Positions 39,236 through 46,773 of a stretch of 64,000 bases of DNA are shown here, piece by piece. Source of the stretch: Saccharopolyspora kobensis (GTDB taxonomy: Bacteria; Actinomycetota; Actinomycetes; Mycobacteriales; Pseudonocardiaceae); contig NZ_FNVB01000003.1 of assembly GCF_900108315.1 (NCBI RefSeq), positions 407,404 to 471,403 on the forward strand. Reading direction: 5' to 3'. A model generated the notes under the pieces. That model was not told the origin of the DNA, made no database searches, and was given only the letters and a program-made list of their open reading frames with translations. The position numbers and the translations under genes were made by a program. The first letter of the stretch is position 1. Every line of letters begins with the position of its first letter.

Positions 39236-41946
39236 CCGTTCTGCTCCTCGGTGGTCTCGCTCGATCGATCGACCCACGGCTGCACCGAGACGTCGTCGGC
39301 CACGATGCGGGCGGGGTGGAAGCCGTGCCGGACGGCCAGCTCGCGAGCGGCCAGCACGCCCGCGACGGACAGTCCGCCGTAGGACGGGCTCGCGGTGGCC
39401 ACGTCGAAGCCGAGCATGATCGTTTCGGCCATGCAGGAGTACGCGGTTCCCGGCGGCAGCGTGATGCCCGGGAAGTGGGGCGCCTGCTCGCCCGGGAACC
39501 CGACTCGGCCGCCGGACACCACGGTGACGTTCGGGAGTCCCTCCACCGCCGGGTGCACGTCGCCGGGCACCGCGAGATCGCAGACGAGCACCTCTCGGTC
39601 GCCGGCGAGGTGCTCCGGCCGGATCACCGGGTCGGCCGAGTTGGTCGCGGTGACCACGATCGGGCAGTCCCGCAACGCGCCGAGATCTTCGGCGATCGAG
39701 ACGTCCGCGAGGTGGCCGAGCCGGTCGGCCACCCGGGCCAGCCGCCGCGCCGAGCCGGGCCGGCCGACCAGCAGCAGCGATTCGCAGTGCGGCGCGACGA
39801 GTTCGGCCATCACGGCGCCGATGTTGCCGATTCCGCCGACCAGCCCGACCCGGCGCGCACCGGCGCCGGCCCGGGCCAGCTGCCGCTGGAGGAGGTCGTG
39901 GGCGCAGGCGGCGGTCAGCGAGTTCCCGGAGGTCACCCTGATGTCGTCCTCGACGACGTCCCGCGCTGCGCTGGTGACGATGGAGGTGTGGCCGCCGAGC
40001 CCGATGACCTCGGCGCCGAGCGAAACACCCAGCTCCACCGCGTCGAGCACGGTCCGGCGCAGCCAGGCCCCGTGCCCGGCCTGCAGCGCGGCGACGGCTT
40101 GGGCGGCGGTGAACGGCGCCGCCACCATGATGACCTCGACCTCGCCCCCGGCCGCCGACCTGATGCGGTGCCGCGCGACCTCGTAGGGATCGAGCTCGCC
40201 CCACATCCGGTCCAGCGCCGCCGCGCACTGCTCCTCCGACCAGGCGGCCAGTTCCGGTGCCAGGGACCACACCTTGGCCGGAACGTCCACATTGGCCAGG
40301 AAGGCCACGCGCGGCACGTCGGCCCGGCGCCCGCCGCCGGGCTCCGGCCGGTCGCGACGCGGCAGCGGCACGTGCTGCTTCGGCCGCCAAGCGGTGGTCG
40401 CGGGCGTGGTCAGGTGCTCCAGCAGGGTGGCGTAGTCGCCCTTGGCCAGCAGTCCCGCGACGTCCTCGAAGGCGGTGGCGATCCGGTCCACCTCCGCCGG
40501 TTCGAGCAACGCCGACGGCTGGATGCGAACGGTCGTGGGAGCCGACAGGGTGGGGATCACCCTGATCCGGTGCGCGTGCAGCAACCTGCCCGCGATCAGG
40601 TAGCCGAGCGACTCGGAGTCGAACACCTCCCGCAGCAGGCCCGAATCCGGTTGCGGGAGAACGAATTCCACGCCCAGCAGCAGTCCGCGGCCCCGCACCT
40701 CGACGATGGCGTCCGGCCACCGCTGCGCCACCTCCGACAACCGGTCGCGCAGCAGCTCGCCCAGCTCGACGATCCGGTCGCGGTAGGCGGCGGAGAGCTC
40801 CACCGCAGCCGTCGCGATCCGCGACGAGAAGTCGTCGTCGGCGAAGGTGGAGGTGTGGTGGCGGCCGAACTCCGGCACGTACCGGCGCTCGTCGACCAGC
40901 AGCGCCGAGATCTTGGCCAGCCCGCCGCCGAGCGACTTCGAGAAGAGGTAGTAGTCGGCGACCACCCCGGAGCCCTCGGAGGCGAGGAACGTGCCGGTGC
41001 GCCCCATGCCGCACTGGATCTCGTCGAACACCAGGGCCGCCTCGTGCCGGTCGGCCAGCTCGCGCAGGGCCGCGAGCACCTCGACCGGGACCTCGTGCAC
41101 CCCGGACTCGCCCTGGATCGGTTCGACGAAGGCGGCGGCGAGCGGGGACAGCCGGCGGGCGGCGGAGTGCGGCACCCCTGCGGCATCGACGCTGATCGAG
41201 CAGATCTCGACGAGTTCGGCGTCGAGAGCGGTCACCACCGCGCCGGGCGCCCAGTCGTCCAGGCGCCGGTGCCGCGGCCCCGGCACGTGCAGATCGGCGG
41301 GCACGTTGCCGCCGTGCGTCAGCGAGCCGGCGCCGGTGGTCTTGCCGTGGAAGGCGTTGCGCAGCGAGACGAACAGCGGGTCCACCCGCCGCATCCCGGC
41401 GATCCGGTCGAGGGCCTCGCCCAGTACCTCCGCGCAGCGCCTCCCGGCCGCGGGCCCGCTCGCGCACGGGACGTCGGCGAGGCCGTCCCGCCGAATCCGC
41501 CGCAGCGACCGCTCGAACTCCTCCTGCAGCGCGGCGAGTCGCCGCCTCCGCTCGACGGTCGCGTGCTTCACCGCGCCTTCCACCGCGTCCGCACCGGTGC
41601 TGCCGAGGGTGACCACGTAGCTCGCACCGGTCGTCGACCCGACGACCGCCGACAACCGCTCCGCCAGCTCGGCCGCCCCCGGGCGCACGCTGGCCTGCGC
41701 GTTGAAGGGCAGCTGCTCGTCGAGGCACCGCCGCGCCACGTCGAGCAGCGCCGGGTGGTTGTGGCCGAACAGCGACGAACCCGCACCGCCGACCAGGTCC
41801 AGCACCTCGGTCCCGGAGTCGCCCGGCGATCCCGCGGTGAGGTGGTCGCCCCGACCCGCCAGGTAGGTCACGTCCAGGTTGAGCGCGCGGAAGAGCCTGG
41901 CGAACTCCGGCCGGGCGTACCGCGCGAAATCGGCATCGGTGTTCAT
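39232..41946 (-). CDS. Class III aminotransferase fused to an acyl-ACP-reductase-like domain
   Basis: A 904-residue fusion. Residues 1 to about 515 are a class III PLP aminotransferase: NAFHGKTTGAGSLTHGG, VFDEIQCGMGRTGTFLA (Asp308) and FSKSLGGGLAKIS with the PLP lysine at 337. Residues about 545-904 resemble cyanobacterial long-chain acyl-ACP reductase: GLGGHTSIVTSAARD, VTSGNSLTAACAHDLL, the nucleotide loop VGLVGGIGNIGAVMAEL, and AYSCMAETIMLGFD, whose Cys838 matches the acyl-accepting cysteine, then RHGFHPARIV. Together they should reduce an acyl-ACP to an aldehyde and transaminate it to an alkylamine, as the unrelated reductase-aminotransferase fusions PigE and TamH do. Coupled by ATGA to both the ACP and FAAL genes. 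Confidence 0.85.
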   Translation of the reverse strand: MNTDADFARYARPEFARLFRALNLDVTYLAGRGDHLTAGSPGDSGTEVLDLVGGAGSSLFGHNHPALLDVARRCLDEQLPFNAQASVRPGAAELAERLSAVVGSTTGASYVVTLGSTGADAVEGAVKHATVERRRRLAALQEEFERSLRRIRRDGLADVPCASGPAAGRRCAEVLGEALDRIAGMRRVDPLFVSLRNAFHGKTTGAGSLTHGGNVPADLHVPGPRHRRLDDWAPGAVVTALDAELVEICSISVDAAGVPHSAARRLSPLAAAFVEPIQGESGVHEVPVEVLAALRELADRHEAALVFDEIQCGMGRTGTFLASEGSGVVADYYLFSKSLGGGLAKISALLVDERRYVPEFGRHHTSTFADDDFSSRIATAAVELSAAYRDRIVELGELLRDRLSEVAQRWPDAIVEVRGRGLLLGVEFVLPQPDSGLLREVFDSESLGYLIAGRLLHAHRIRVIPTLSAPTTVRIQPSALLEPAEVDRIATAFEDVAGLLAKGDYATLLEHLTTPATTAWRPKQHVPLPRRDRPEPGGGRRADVPRVAFLANVDVPAKVWSLAPELAAWSEEQCAAALDRMWGELDPYEVARHRIRSAAGGEVEVIMVAAPFTAAQAVAALQAGHGAWLRRTVLDAVELGVSLGAEVIGLGGHTSIVTSAARDVVEDDIRVTSGNSLTAACAHDLLQRQLARAGAGARRVGLVGGIGNIGAVMAELVAPHCESLLLVGRPGSARRLARVADRLGHLADVSIAEDLGALRDCPIVVTATNSADPVIRPEHLAGDREVLVCDLAVPGDVHPAVEGLPNVTVVSGGRVGFPGEQAPHFPGITLPPGTAYSCMAETIMLGFDVATASPSYGGLSVAGVLAARELAVRHGFHPARIVADDVSVQPWVDRSSETTEEQNG

Positions 41947-42203
41947 GCGGCGCCGTCTCCCCGCGCACCGCGCACCGCCCGCGACGCGGTGACCTGGTCC
42001 GCGACGTCGCGCAGCGTCAGCATCAGCGCCGCCTGCTCGTCGGAGATGTCCACGTCGAACAGCGACTCCATCTCCACCACCAGGTCGATGGAGCGGACGG
42101 AGTCCAGCCCGTAGTCCACGAGCGGGGCGTCCGGGTCGAGTTCGCTCACCTGCAGGCGGCGGCGGAACAGTTCGCCGACCACCTCGAGAACATCGCGGTC
42201 CAT
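41943..42203 (-). CDS. Acyl carrier protein 1
   Basis: An 86-residue carrier protein. The phosphopantetheine serine is Ser35 in DYGLDSVRSIDLVVEME. ATG 42203 has ggaggg seven bases upstream, and the stop overlaps the fusion-enzyme start as ATGA. An acidic four-helix ACP body is followed by a basic Arg/Gly tail. Position next to the fusion enzyme and the FAAL makes it the fatty-acyl carrier. Activation would be by the PPTase encoded just upstream. Confidence 0.92.
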   Translation of the reverse strand: MDRDVLEVVGELFRRRLQVSELDPDAPLVDYGLDSVRSIDLVVEMESLFDVDISDEQAALMLTLRDVADQVTASRAVRGARGDGAA

Positions 42204-42279
42204 TGTGCTCCCTCCCCTGGGATCGGTGCACCGCACCCGCTACCGGTGCGGGCGTCTGGAGCCACGGCGAACCGGACGC

Positions 42280-42840
42280 TCACCGCCGGATCGCCAGGGC
42301 GAACGAGAGCTCCGCCGCCGAGCGGACCCGCACCGGCACCTGCGCGCCGCGGTAGGAGGCGATCAGCTCGCCGCCGACCGGGCTGAGCTCGGCCTGCCAG
42401 AACAGGAACTCGCCCGCGCCTTCGATGCCGCTGATGGCCTTGAAAGCCGCTTCCTTCGCGGCGAAGAGCTCGCGCGGGGTGTACTCCCCCACCGGCGGGA
42501 GCAGCGTTCGCCGCTCCCGCGCACGAAGCACGAACGCGGTCACGCGAGGACCGATGTCCGCGCTCTCCACGTCGACACCGACCGACGCGGCGCCGGGAAC
42601 CACCACGGCTACCGCCACGCGATCGGTGTGCGAGATCGAACCCGGGAAGCCGGGCGGGAAGCGCGGCCGGCCGTCGGGCGCGCGGGGCACGGTCCGGACG
42701 GCCGACCCGGCCGCGGCCAGCGCCGCCGAAGCAGCCCTCCGCCCGGCGGCGGACTGCTCGCGCGGCCCGTGCGGCCGCCGCACCCGGCGCCATTCGACCA
42801 CGGCACCGGCTGCGGCGGGGACTTCCAGCTCAACGCTCAC
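42280..42840 (-). CDS. 4'-phosphopantetheinyl transferase
   Basis: A 186-residue Sfp/AcpT-like enzyme that moves phosphopantetheine from CoA to carrier proteins. The metal and CoA motifs are VGVDVESADIGPR (Asp pair) and PRELFAAKEAAFKAISGIEG; SISHTDRVAVAVV is the histidine motif. It is shorter than Sfp (224 residues), but all motifs are there. GTG 42840 is the start. It should activate the two ACPs of this operon. A 76-base gap separates it from ACP1. Confidence 0.9.
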   Translation of the reverse strand: MSVELEVPAAAGAVVEWRRVRRPHGPREQSAAGRRAASAALAAAGSAVRTVPRAPDGRPRFPPGFPGSISHTDRVAVAVVVPGAASVGVDVESADIGPRVTAFVLRARERRTLLPPVGEYTPRELFAAKEAAFKAISGIEGAGEFLFWQAELSPVGGELIASYRGAQVPVRVRSAAELSFALAIRR

Positions 42841-42900
42841 CGGCGGCGCTCCTCACCCGCGCAGCGCCGCGATTTCCGGCACACCGCCGAACAGCTCGCC

Positions 42901-42924
42901 CGGCAGCGCGCGGATGCGCTGCCG
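42901..42924 (-). terminator. Hairpin inside the biosynthetic operon
   Basis: CGGCAGCGC (42901-42909) pairs perfectly with GCGCTGCCG (42916-42924) around a six-base loop. It stands 16 bases after the hydrolase stop and ahead of the PPTase gene, so it may be a partial terminator that lowers expression of the downstream genes, or an RNA-stability element. Confidence 0.55.
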
Positions 42925-42940
42925 GGGCTCGATCGCCGCT

Positions 42941-43804
42941 TCAAGCATGCGCTTCCACTTCCTCGACGAACTCGCGCACGATCGCCTGGAAGCCCTCGGC
43001 GTCGTCGAGGAAGGGGACGTGGCCGGCGTTCGGCATCATCGCGCAGCGACCGTTCGGGAACAGCGCGGCCAGTTCGCGCCCGCGCGTCGGGCTCAGCAGG
43101 ATGTCGTCGTCACCGAGGACGATCAGCGTCGGTGCCTCGATGCGGGACAGCAGCGCGGGGTCGGTCTCGCCCTGCTGGACGAGGGTCAGGCCGTTGGTGA
43201 GCTCCTCGGGCGTGGACATCGCCAGGAAGGCTTCCCGCAACCCCAGGAAGCCCGGCGTGCCCGACTCCTCGTTCATCTCCCCGCTGATCACCTCGGGGTA
43301 CATCTGGCCGTACAGCGCGGTCATGCCGTGGTGCTCCAGCGTCAGCAGCCAGGACCGGTTCAGCTGCCGGTGGCGCCGCATGCCGCGCAGGCCGAGGACC
43401 GGACCGGCCAGGACCAGGCCCCGGACGCGCTCCGGGTACGCCAGGGCGACGTCCCTGGCGAGCTGGGTGGAGGCGGAGGTGCCGATCAGGTGCGCCGACT
43501 CGATCTCCAGCGCATCGAGCAGGCCGACGACGTCTTCGGCGTGCTCCTCCCAGGTCGGCTCCTGCGCGACGCGCGAGGAAGCTCCGTGGTTGCACATGTC
43601 GTAGGTCACGACGCGGCAGCTCCGGCTGAGCTCCTCGGTGTACTCGCGCCAGAACGGGCTGTTGATGAAGAAGTTGTTCAGGCACACGACGGCGGTGCCC
43701 TCGCCGCTGGACTCGTAGTAGAGCTCGACACCTTCCCTCGTGGGGATTCGCGGTGCGCCCTCGCGGTAGGACAGGTCGTGTTCCTGTTCTGCACCGGCTG
43801 ACAT
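42941..43804 (-). CDS. Alpha/beta-fold hydrolase
   Basis: A 287-residue alpha/beta hydrolase. The core begins VCLNNFFINSPFWREYTEEL, then VVTYDMCNHGASSR, the nucleophile elbow LIGTSASTQLA, the acid in VLGDDDILLSPTRG and the catalytic histidine in PNAGHVPFLDD. The elbow is G-T-S-A-S rather than the usual G-x-S-x-G. It may act as a thioesterase that frees carrier-bound product, an editing enzyme, or an amide-forming hydrolase. ATG 43804 follows gcggag. Eleven bases separate it from the nitronate-monooxygenase-like gene. Confidence 0.88.
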   Translation of the reverse strand: MSAGAEQEHDLSYREGAPRIPTREGVELYYESSGEGTAVVCLNNFFINSPFWREYTEELSRSCRVVTYDMCNHGASSRVAQEPTWEEHAEDVVGLLDALEIESAHLIGTSASTQLARDVALAYPERVRGLVLAGPVLGLRGMRRHRQLNRSWLLTLEHHGMTALYGQMYPEVISGEMNEESGTPGFLGLREAFLAMSTPEELTNGLTLVQQGETDPALLSRIEAPTLIVLGDDDILLSPTRGRELAALFPNGRCAMMPNAGHVPFLDDAEGFQAIVREFVEEVEAHA

Positions 43805-43814
43805 CAGACTCCGC

Positions 43815-44792
43815 TCACTCCTCGATCTCGGCTCCGGTCGGCGGCAGGACCCGGGCGAATTCGGCGACCACCTCGGCCGCGGTCGGTTCGCCGGAAACGG
43901 CGGCGCAGGACAGGCCGCAGTACATCGCCATCTCCTCGATGCGGCCGCTGGTCGCATCGGTCGGCACCGCGGAGCTGAACCGCGGCACCAGGTACGGCTT
44001 GCCCTCGACCACCGTCTTGCCGATGAACTTCGCGGGCTGCTGCGGATCGCTGGTGACGGCCGTCGCCAGCACGCGATGCCTGCGCCCCGGCCACCCGATC
44101 TCGTAGACGTCGGTGATCACCGTGTCGACCGCGTCGGCTGCGGTGATCGCTTCCTTGAAGTAGGCGTGCGCCCGCGATTCGCGCGTGGCCACGAACACCG
44201 TGCCCAGCAGCACGCCGTCGGCCCCGGCCGCGAGCGCCCGGCCCGCCTCCTCCGGCGAGCCGATCCCGCCCGCGGCCACGAGGCAGGCGGCAGGCACCTT
44301 CTCGCGCAGCTCGGCGACCAGTTCGTCCCGGCTGGACTCGCCGAGCAGGTGACCGCCGGCCTCGATCCCCTGCACGACGACCACGGCGCCCCGCTCGGCC
44401 GCGCGCACGCCCTCGTCCACGGTTCCGACCTGGACGACGAGCTGCCTGCCCGCCGCGGCGATCCGGTCGAACACCGCATCGCCGGGCAGGCCGAACAGCG
44501 AGAGGTGCACCTGCGGTGGTGTCTCGTCGAGCACCTGCGCCACCTGCTGGTCGAGCTCGTCCGGCCCGACGACCTCCGGGATCAGGTTCACCCCGACCGG
44601 CCGGTCGGTGCCGGAGGTCAGCCGCGCGAGCATGGCCGACAGCTGGTCGCCGACCAGCTTGTAGCCGCCCGCGCAGCCCGCGGCGCCCGCGTTGGACACC
44701 GCGCAGGCCAGCTCCGGCCCGGCGACCCCGCCCATGCCCGACTGCAGCAGGCTCACCTCGATGCCGAGCACCTCGGCCGCCGTGGCACGCAT
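43815..44792 (-). CDS. Nitronate-monooxygenase/FabK-like flavoprotein
   Basis: A 325-residue FMN TIM-barrel enzyme. It starts SLLQSGMGGVAGPELACAVS, has VVVVQGIEAGGHLLGES with the conserved His, and the phosphate-binding segment AAGGIGSPEEAGRALAAGADGVLLGT. The family includes nitronate monooxygenases and enoyl-ACP reductases of the FabK type, also used in trans in polyketide pathways. Both roles fit here: an enoyl reductase for the acyl chain, or oxidation/reduction of a nitro or nitronate group made by the diiron enzyme. The ATG shares one base with the ligase stop. Confidence 0.85.
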   Translation of the reverse strand: MRATAAEVLGIEVSLLQSGMGGVAGPELACAVSNAGAAGCAGGYKLVGDQLSAMLARLTSGTDRPVGVNLIPEVVGPDELDQQVAQVLDETPPQVHLSLFGLPGDAVFDRIAAAGRQLVVQVGTVDEGVRAAERGAVVVVQGIEAGGHLLGESSRDELVAELREKVPAACLVAAGGIGSPEEAGRALAAGADGVLLGTVFVATRESRAHAYFKEAITAADAVDTVITDVYEIGWPGRRHRVLATAVTSDPQQPAKFIGKTVVEGKPYLVPRFSSAVPTDATSGRIEEMAMYCGLSCAAVSGEPTAAEVVAEFARVLPPTGAEIEE

Positions 44793-45619
44793 CAGCTCAG
44801 GCCCTCGACCGCGGACAGCGCGGCCTCGGTGCCGCCGAACCGCTCCGTCAGGGTGTGCACCCACCGCTCCAGGCCGAAGGCCAGGCAGCTGGTGTGCGCC
44901 GTGTCGCCACCGGCCTGGATGGCGCACCGCTCGCCGAAGAAGTTCCGGTGGTAGTTGACCGAGCCGATCGCCAGGCCGTCGACGACGAACTCCTCCTTCA
45001 CCGGGAACAGCTTCTGCATCTTGGCCTTGCCGCTGTTCTTGTCGAAGAACGGGTCGGTGGCGACTGCGAGCTTCACCTCCAGCCCGAGCTCGGCGCACAG
45101 GGCCGTCACGGCCTCCTTGGCCCGCTCCAGGTGCTGCTTGGCGCGGTCCTCCGGCCCGATGCAGACGATCTCGCGCATGGAGAAGCCGTGCAGCCGCTGC
45201 AAACCGTCGTAGTGGTCCTCGTTGCGGAAGCACGTCGCGACGGTGCAGCGCATCGTCCCGTCCGCGGGCAGCGTCGAACCGGCGAGGTCCGCGTAGATCG
45301 CGTAGCACGCCGCCGACGGCAGCGCGAACCCGGACGGTTCCATCACCTCGGTCGGGATCCGGTCGACCGGCCGCTGCGACTCGGACAGCGCGGCACCGAG
45401 CCGCGCCGGGTCGAGCCGGGTGGCGGCCAGCCCCAGGTGCGGGAAGTTGTCGTAGTAGTCGAACTTGTCGAGGTCCTGGCTGCGGACCAGGTGCGGGTAC
45501 CGGAACTCCGGCACGTCCCAGCGGTCGGCGAAGCGCAGGAACACGGCGTCGATCGCCCGCAACAAGCGGAGTTGGCCGCCGTCGAGGACGCTCAGTCCGT
45601 TGTCGGTCGCGATGGTCAT
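44792..45619 (-). CDS. Aminoacyl:carrier-protein ligase (truncated seryl-tRNA-synthetase-like)
   Basis: A 275-residue class II synthetase-like enzyme without a tRNA-binding arm. Motif 2 is CFRNEDHYDGLQRLHGFSMREI (residues 130-151) and motif 3 SCLAFGLERW (244-253). Cys125 or Cys130 and Cys245 can supply the zinc site of this group. Known relatives charge glycine or alanine onto a small carrier protein instead of tRNA. The gene is coupled by ATGA to an ACP gene, which is the rule for this family. Amino acid specificity cannot be read with certainty. Confidence 0.88.
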   Translation of the reverse strand: MTIATDNGLSVLDGGQLRLLRAIDAVFLRFADRWDVPEFRYPHLVRSQDLDKFDYYDNFPHLGLAATRLDPARLGAALSESQRPVDRIPTEVMEPSGFALPSAACYAIYADLAGSTLPADGTMRCTVATCFRNEDHYDGLQRLHGFSMREIVCIGPEDRAKQHLERAKEAVTALCAELGLEVKLAVATDPFFDKNSGKAKMQKLFPVKEEFVVDGLAIGSVNYHRNFFGERCAIQAGGDTAHTSCLAFGLERWVHTLTERFGGTEAALSAVEGLS

Positions 45620-45861
45620 AGCGCTGCTTTCTGATCGAAGAACCGGGCTGCGATCGCGTTGAGGGTGCGGAAGTCGTCCAGATCCAGGTCTTCCGGGTCG
45701 ATCGAGTCCCCGGTCAGCTCCTCCAGCAGGAAGATGAACTCGACGAAGGCCAGCGAGTTGATTGCCCGGCTGTCGATCAGGTCCAGATCGGCGGGCAGCT
45801 CGCCGAGCTTGGGGTTGCGCTCCCGGATGAACTCCCGGACCGCCTCCATCGGGTCGGTCAT
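45616..45861 (-). CDS. Acyl carrier protein 2, partner of the aminoacyl ligase
   Basis: An 81-residue carrier protein with Ser36 in INSLAFVEFIFLLEE as the phosphopantetheine site. The body is strongly acidic (GDSIDPEDLDLDDF). It overlaps both the diiron-oxygenase stop and the aminoacyl-ligase start as ATGA, so the three are made together. By family precedent it carries the amino acid loaded by the ligase, and this aminoacyl thioester is probably what the oxygenase or the transglutaminase-fold protein acts on. Confidence 0.9.
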   Translation of the reverse strand: MTDPMEAVREFIRERNPKLGELPADLDLIDSRAINSLAFVEFIFLLEELTGDSIDPEDLDLDDFRTLNAIAARFFDQKAAL

Positions 45862-46739
45862 GACTTGATCACTTCCCGGCCGACGCCGGACTTGGTCAGG
45901 AACTTCCGGGTCCGCTTCAGCACCTGGTCGTGCGCCTCGATCCGGGCCGGGTGCGCCAGCGCGCGCCGCCGCAGCGCCAGCGCGTCCGGGATGCCCGCGT
46001 CCCGGTAGGCGGCCGGGTTGTAGAGGGTGCCGATGCTGTACTGCAGGTAGTTCTCGAGGTACTCGGCGACCACCGGCACCTCGTCCGGGTCGCGCTTGGC
46101 CACCTGCTCCAGCAGCTTCACGAAGATCATCCGGCCGAACGCCACGTGCCGGCTCTCGTCCTGGTGGTGCACCCGGTTGATCTCGCGGGCGATGTGCGGC
46201 AGCGTCTGGTCGGTCGCCATGTGCGCGTTGTAGTAGTCGACGATCTCCTCGAAGATCAGGATCCGCGCGAACACGATCATCTCGCGCGCCACCTCCGAGA
46301 GGTGGTCGACCGAGTCGGCCTTCAGCGTCGGCTGCGCCGGGTAGAGCTTTCCGCCGTAGCGCAGGCAGAACTGCGCGAAGAACCACATGTGCTCGTTCTC
46401 CTCACCGATGAAGTGGTGGAGGAATTCCGAGACGTTGGCGTAGGTCCGCTCGTGGATGCGCATCACGACTTCGCTCATCAGCTCGCGGATGCCGTGGATG
46501 TTGAGGCTGAAGAAGTTGATCGCCTCGTACTTGGTCAGCTCGATCTGCTGCTCGCGGGTCAGCTCGTCCCACATCGGCGTGCCCGCCAGCGTGGTGAGGC
46601 TCTCGCTCATCCACGGCATGCCGGGTTCGATGGACTCGGGCCAGTCGAACATCGTGTACGGGTTGTAGTAGCCCGACTCGGCCATCTGCTCCAGCCGGTC
46701 CAGCTCCAGCACGACCGGCTCGATGGTGGTTGCTGCCAT
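45858..46739 (-). CDS. AurF/CmlI-type diiron N-oxygenase
   Basis: A 293-residue ferritin-like diiron protein. The ligands fall in AurF spacing: Glu114 and His117 in GEENEHMWF, Glu164 in LIFEEIVDYYN, His191, Glu195 and His198 in RVHHQDESRHVAFG; Glu72 in KYEAINFF may be the first carboxylate. The distances E-3-H, E-27-H, H-4-E and E-3-H equal those of AurF, which turns arylamines to nitro compounds. Relatives also act on carrier-bound amino groups. N-oxygenation of an aminoacyl-ACP or an alkylamine is the expected role. It starts at ATG 46739, 34 bases after the preceding stop. Confidence 0.87.
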   Translation of the reverse strand: MAATTIEPVVLELDRLEQMAESGYYNPYTMFDWPESIEPGMPWMSESLTTLAGTPMWDELTREQQIELTKYEAINFFSLNIHGIRELMSEVVMRIHERTYANVSEFLHHFIGEENEHMWFFAQFCLRYGGKLYPAQPTLKADSVDHLSEVAREMIVFARILIFEEIVDYYNAHMATDQTLPHIAREINRVHHQDESRHVAFGRMIFVKLLEQVAKRDPDEVPVVAEYLENYLQYSIGTLYNPAAYRDAGIPDALALRRRALAHPARIEAHDQVLKRTRKFLTKSGVGREVIKS

Positions 46740-46773
46740 TGTTGTTACTCGTCCTTCCCCGAAAGTGGGTTCT

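Noticed and set aside
37526-41968. A 1480-codon frame joining the FAAL region with sequence up to 41968
   Set aside because: Only its C-terminal part (from ATG 39235) is real; the upstream part reads the fusion-enzyme gene in a wrong frame.
44792-45619. A true seryl-tRNA synthetase
   Set aside because: Only the catalytic core is present, the tRNA-binding coiled-coil is missing, and the gene overlaps a carrier-protein gene.
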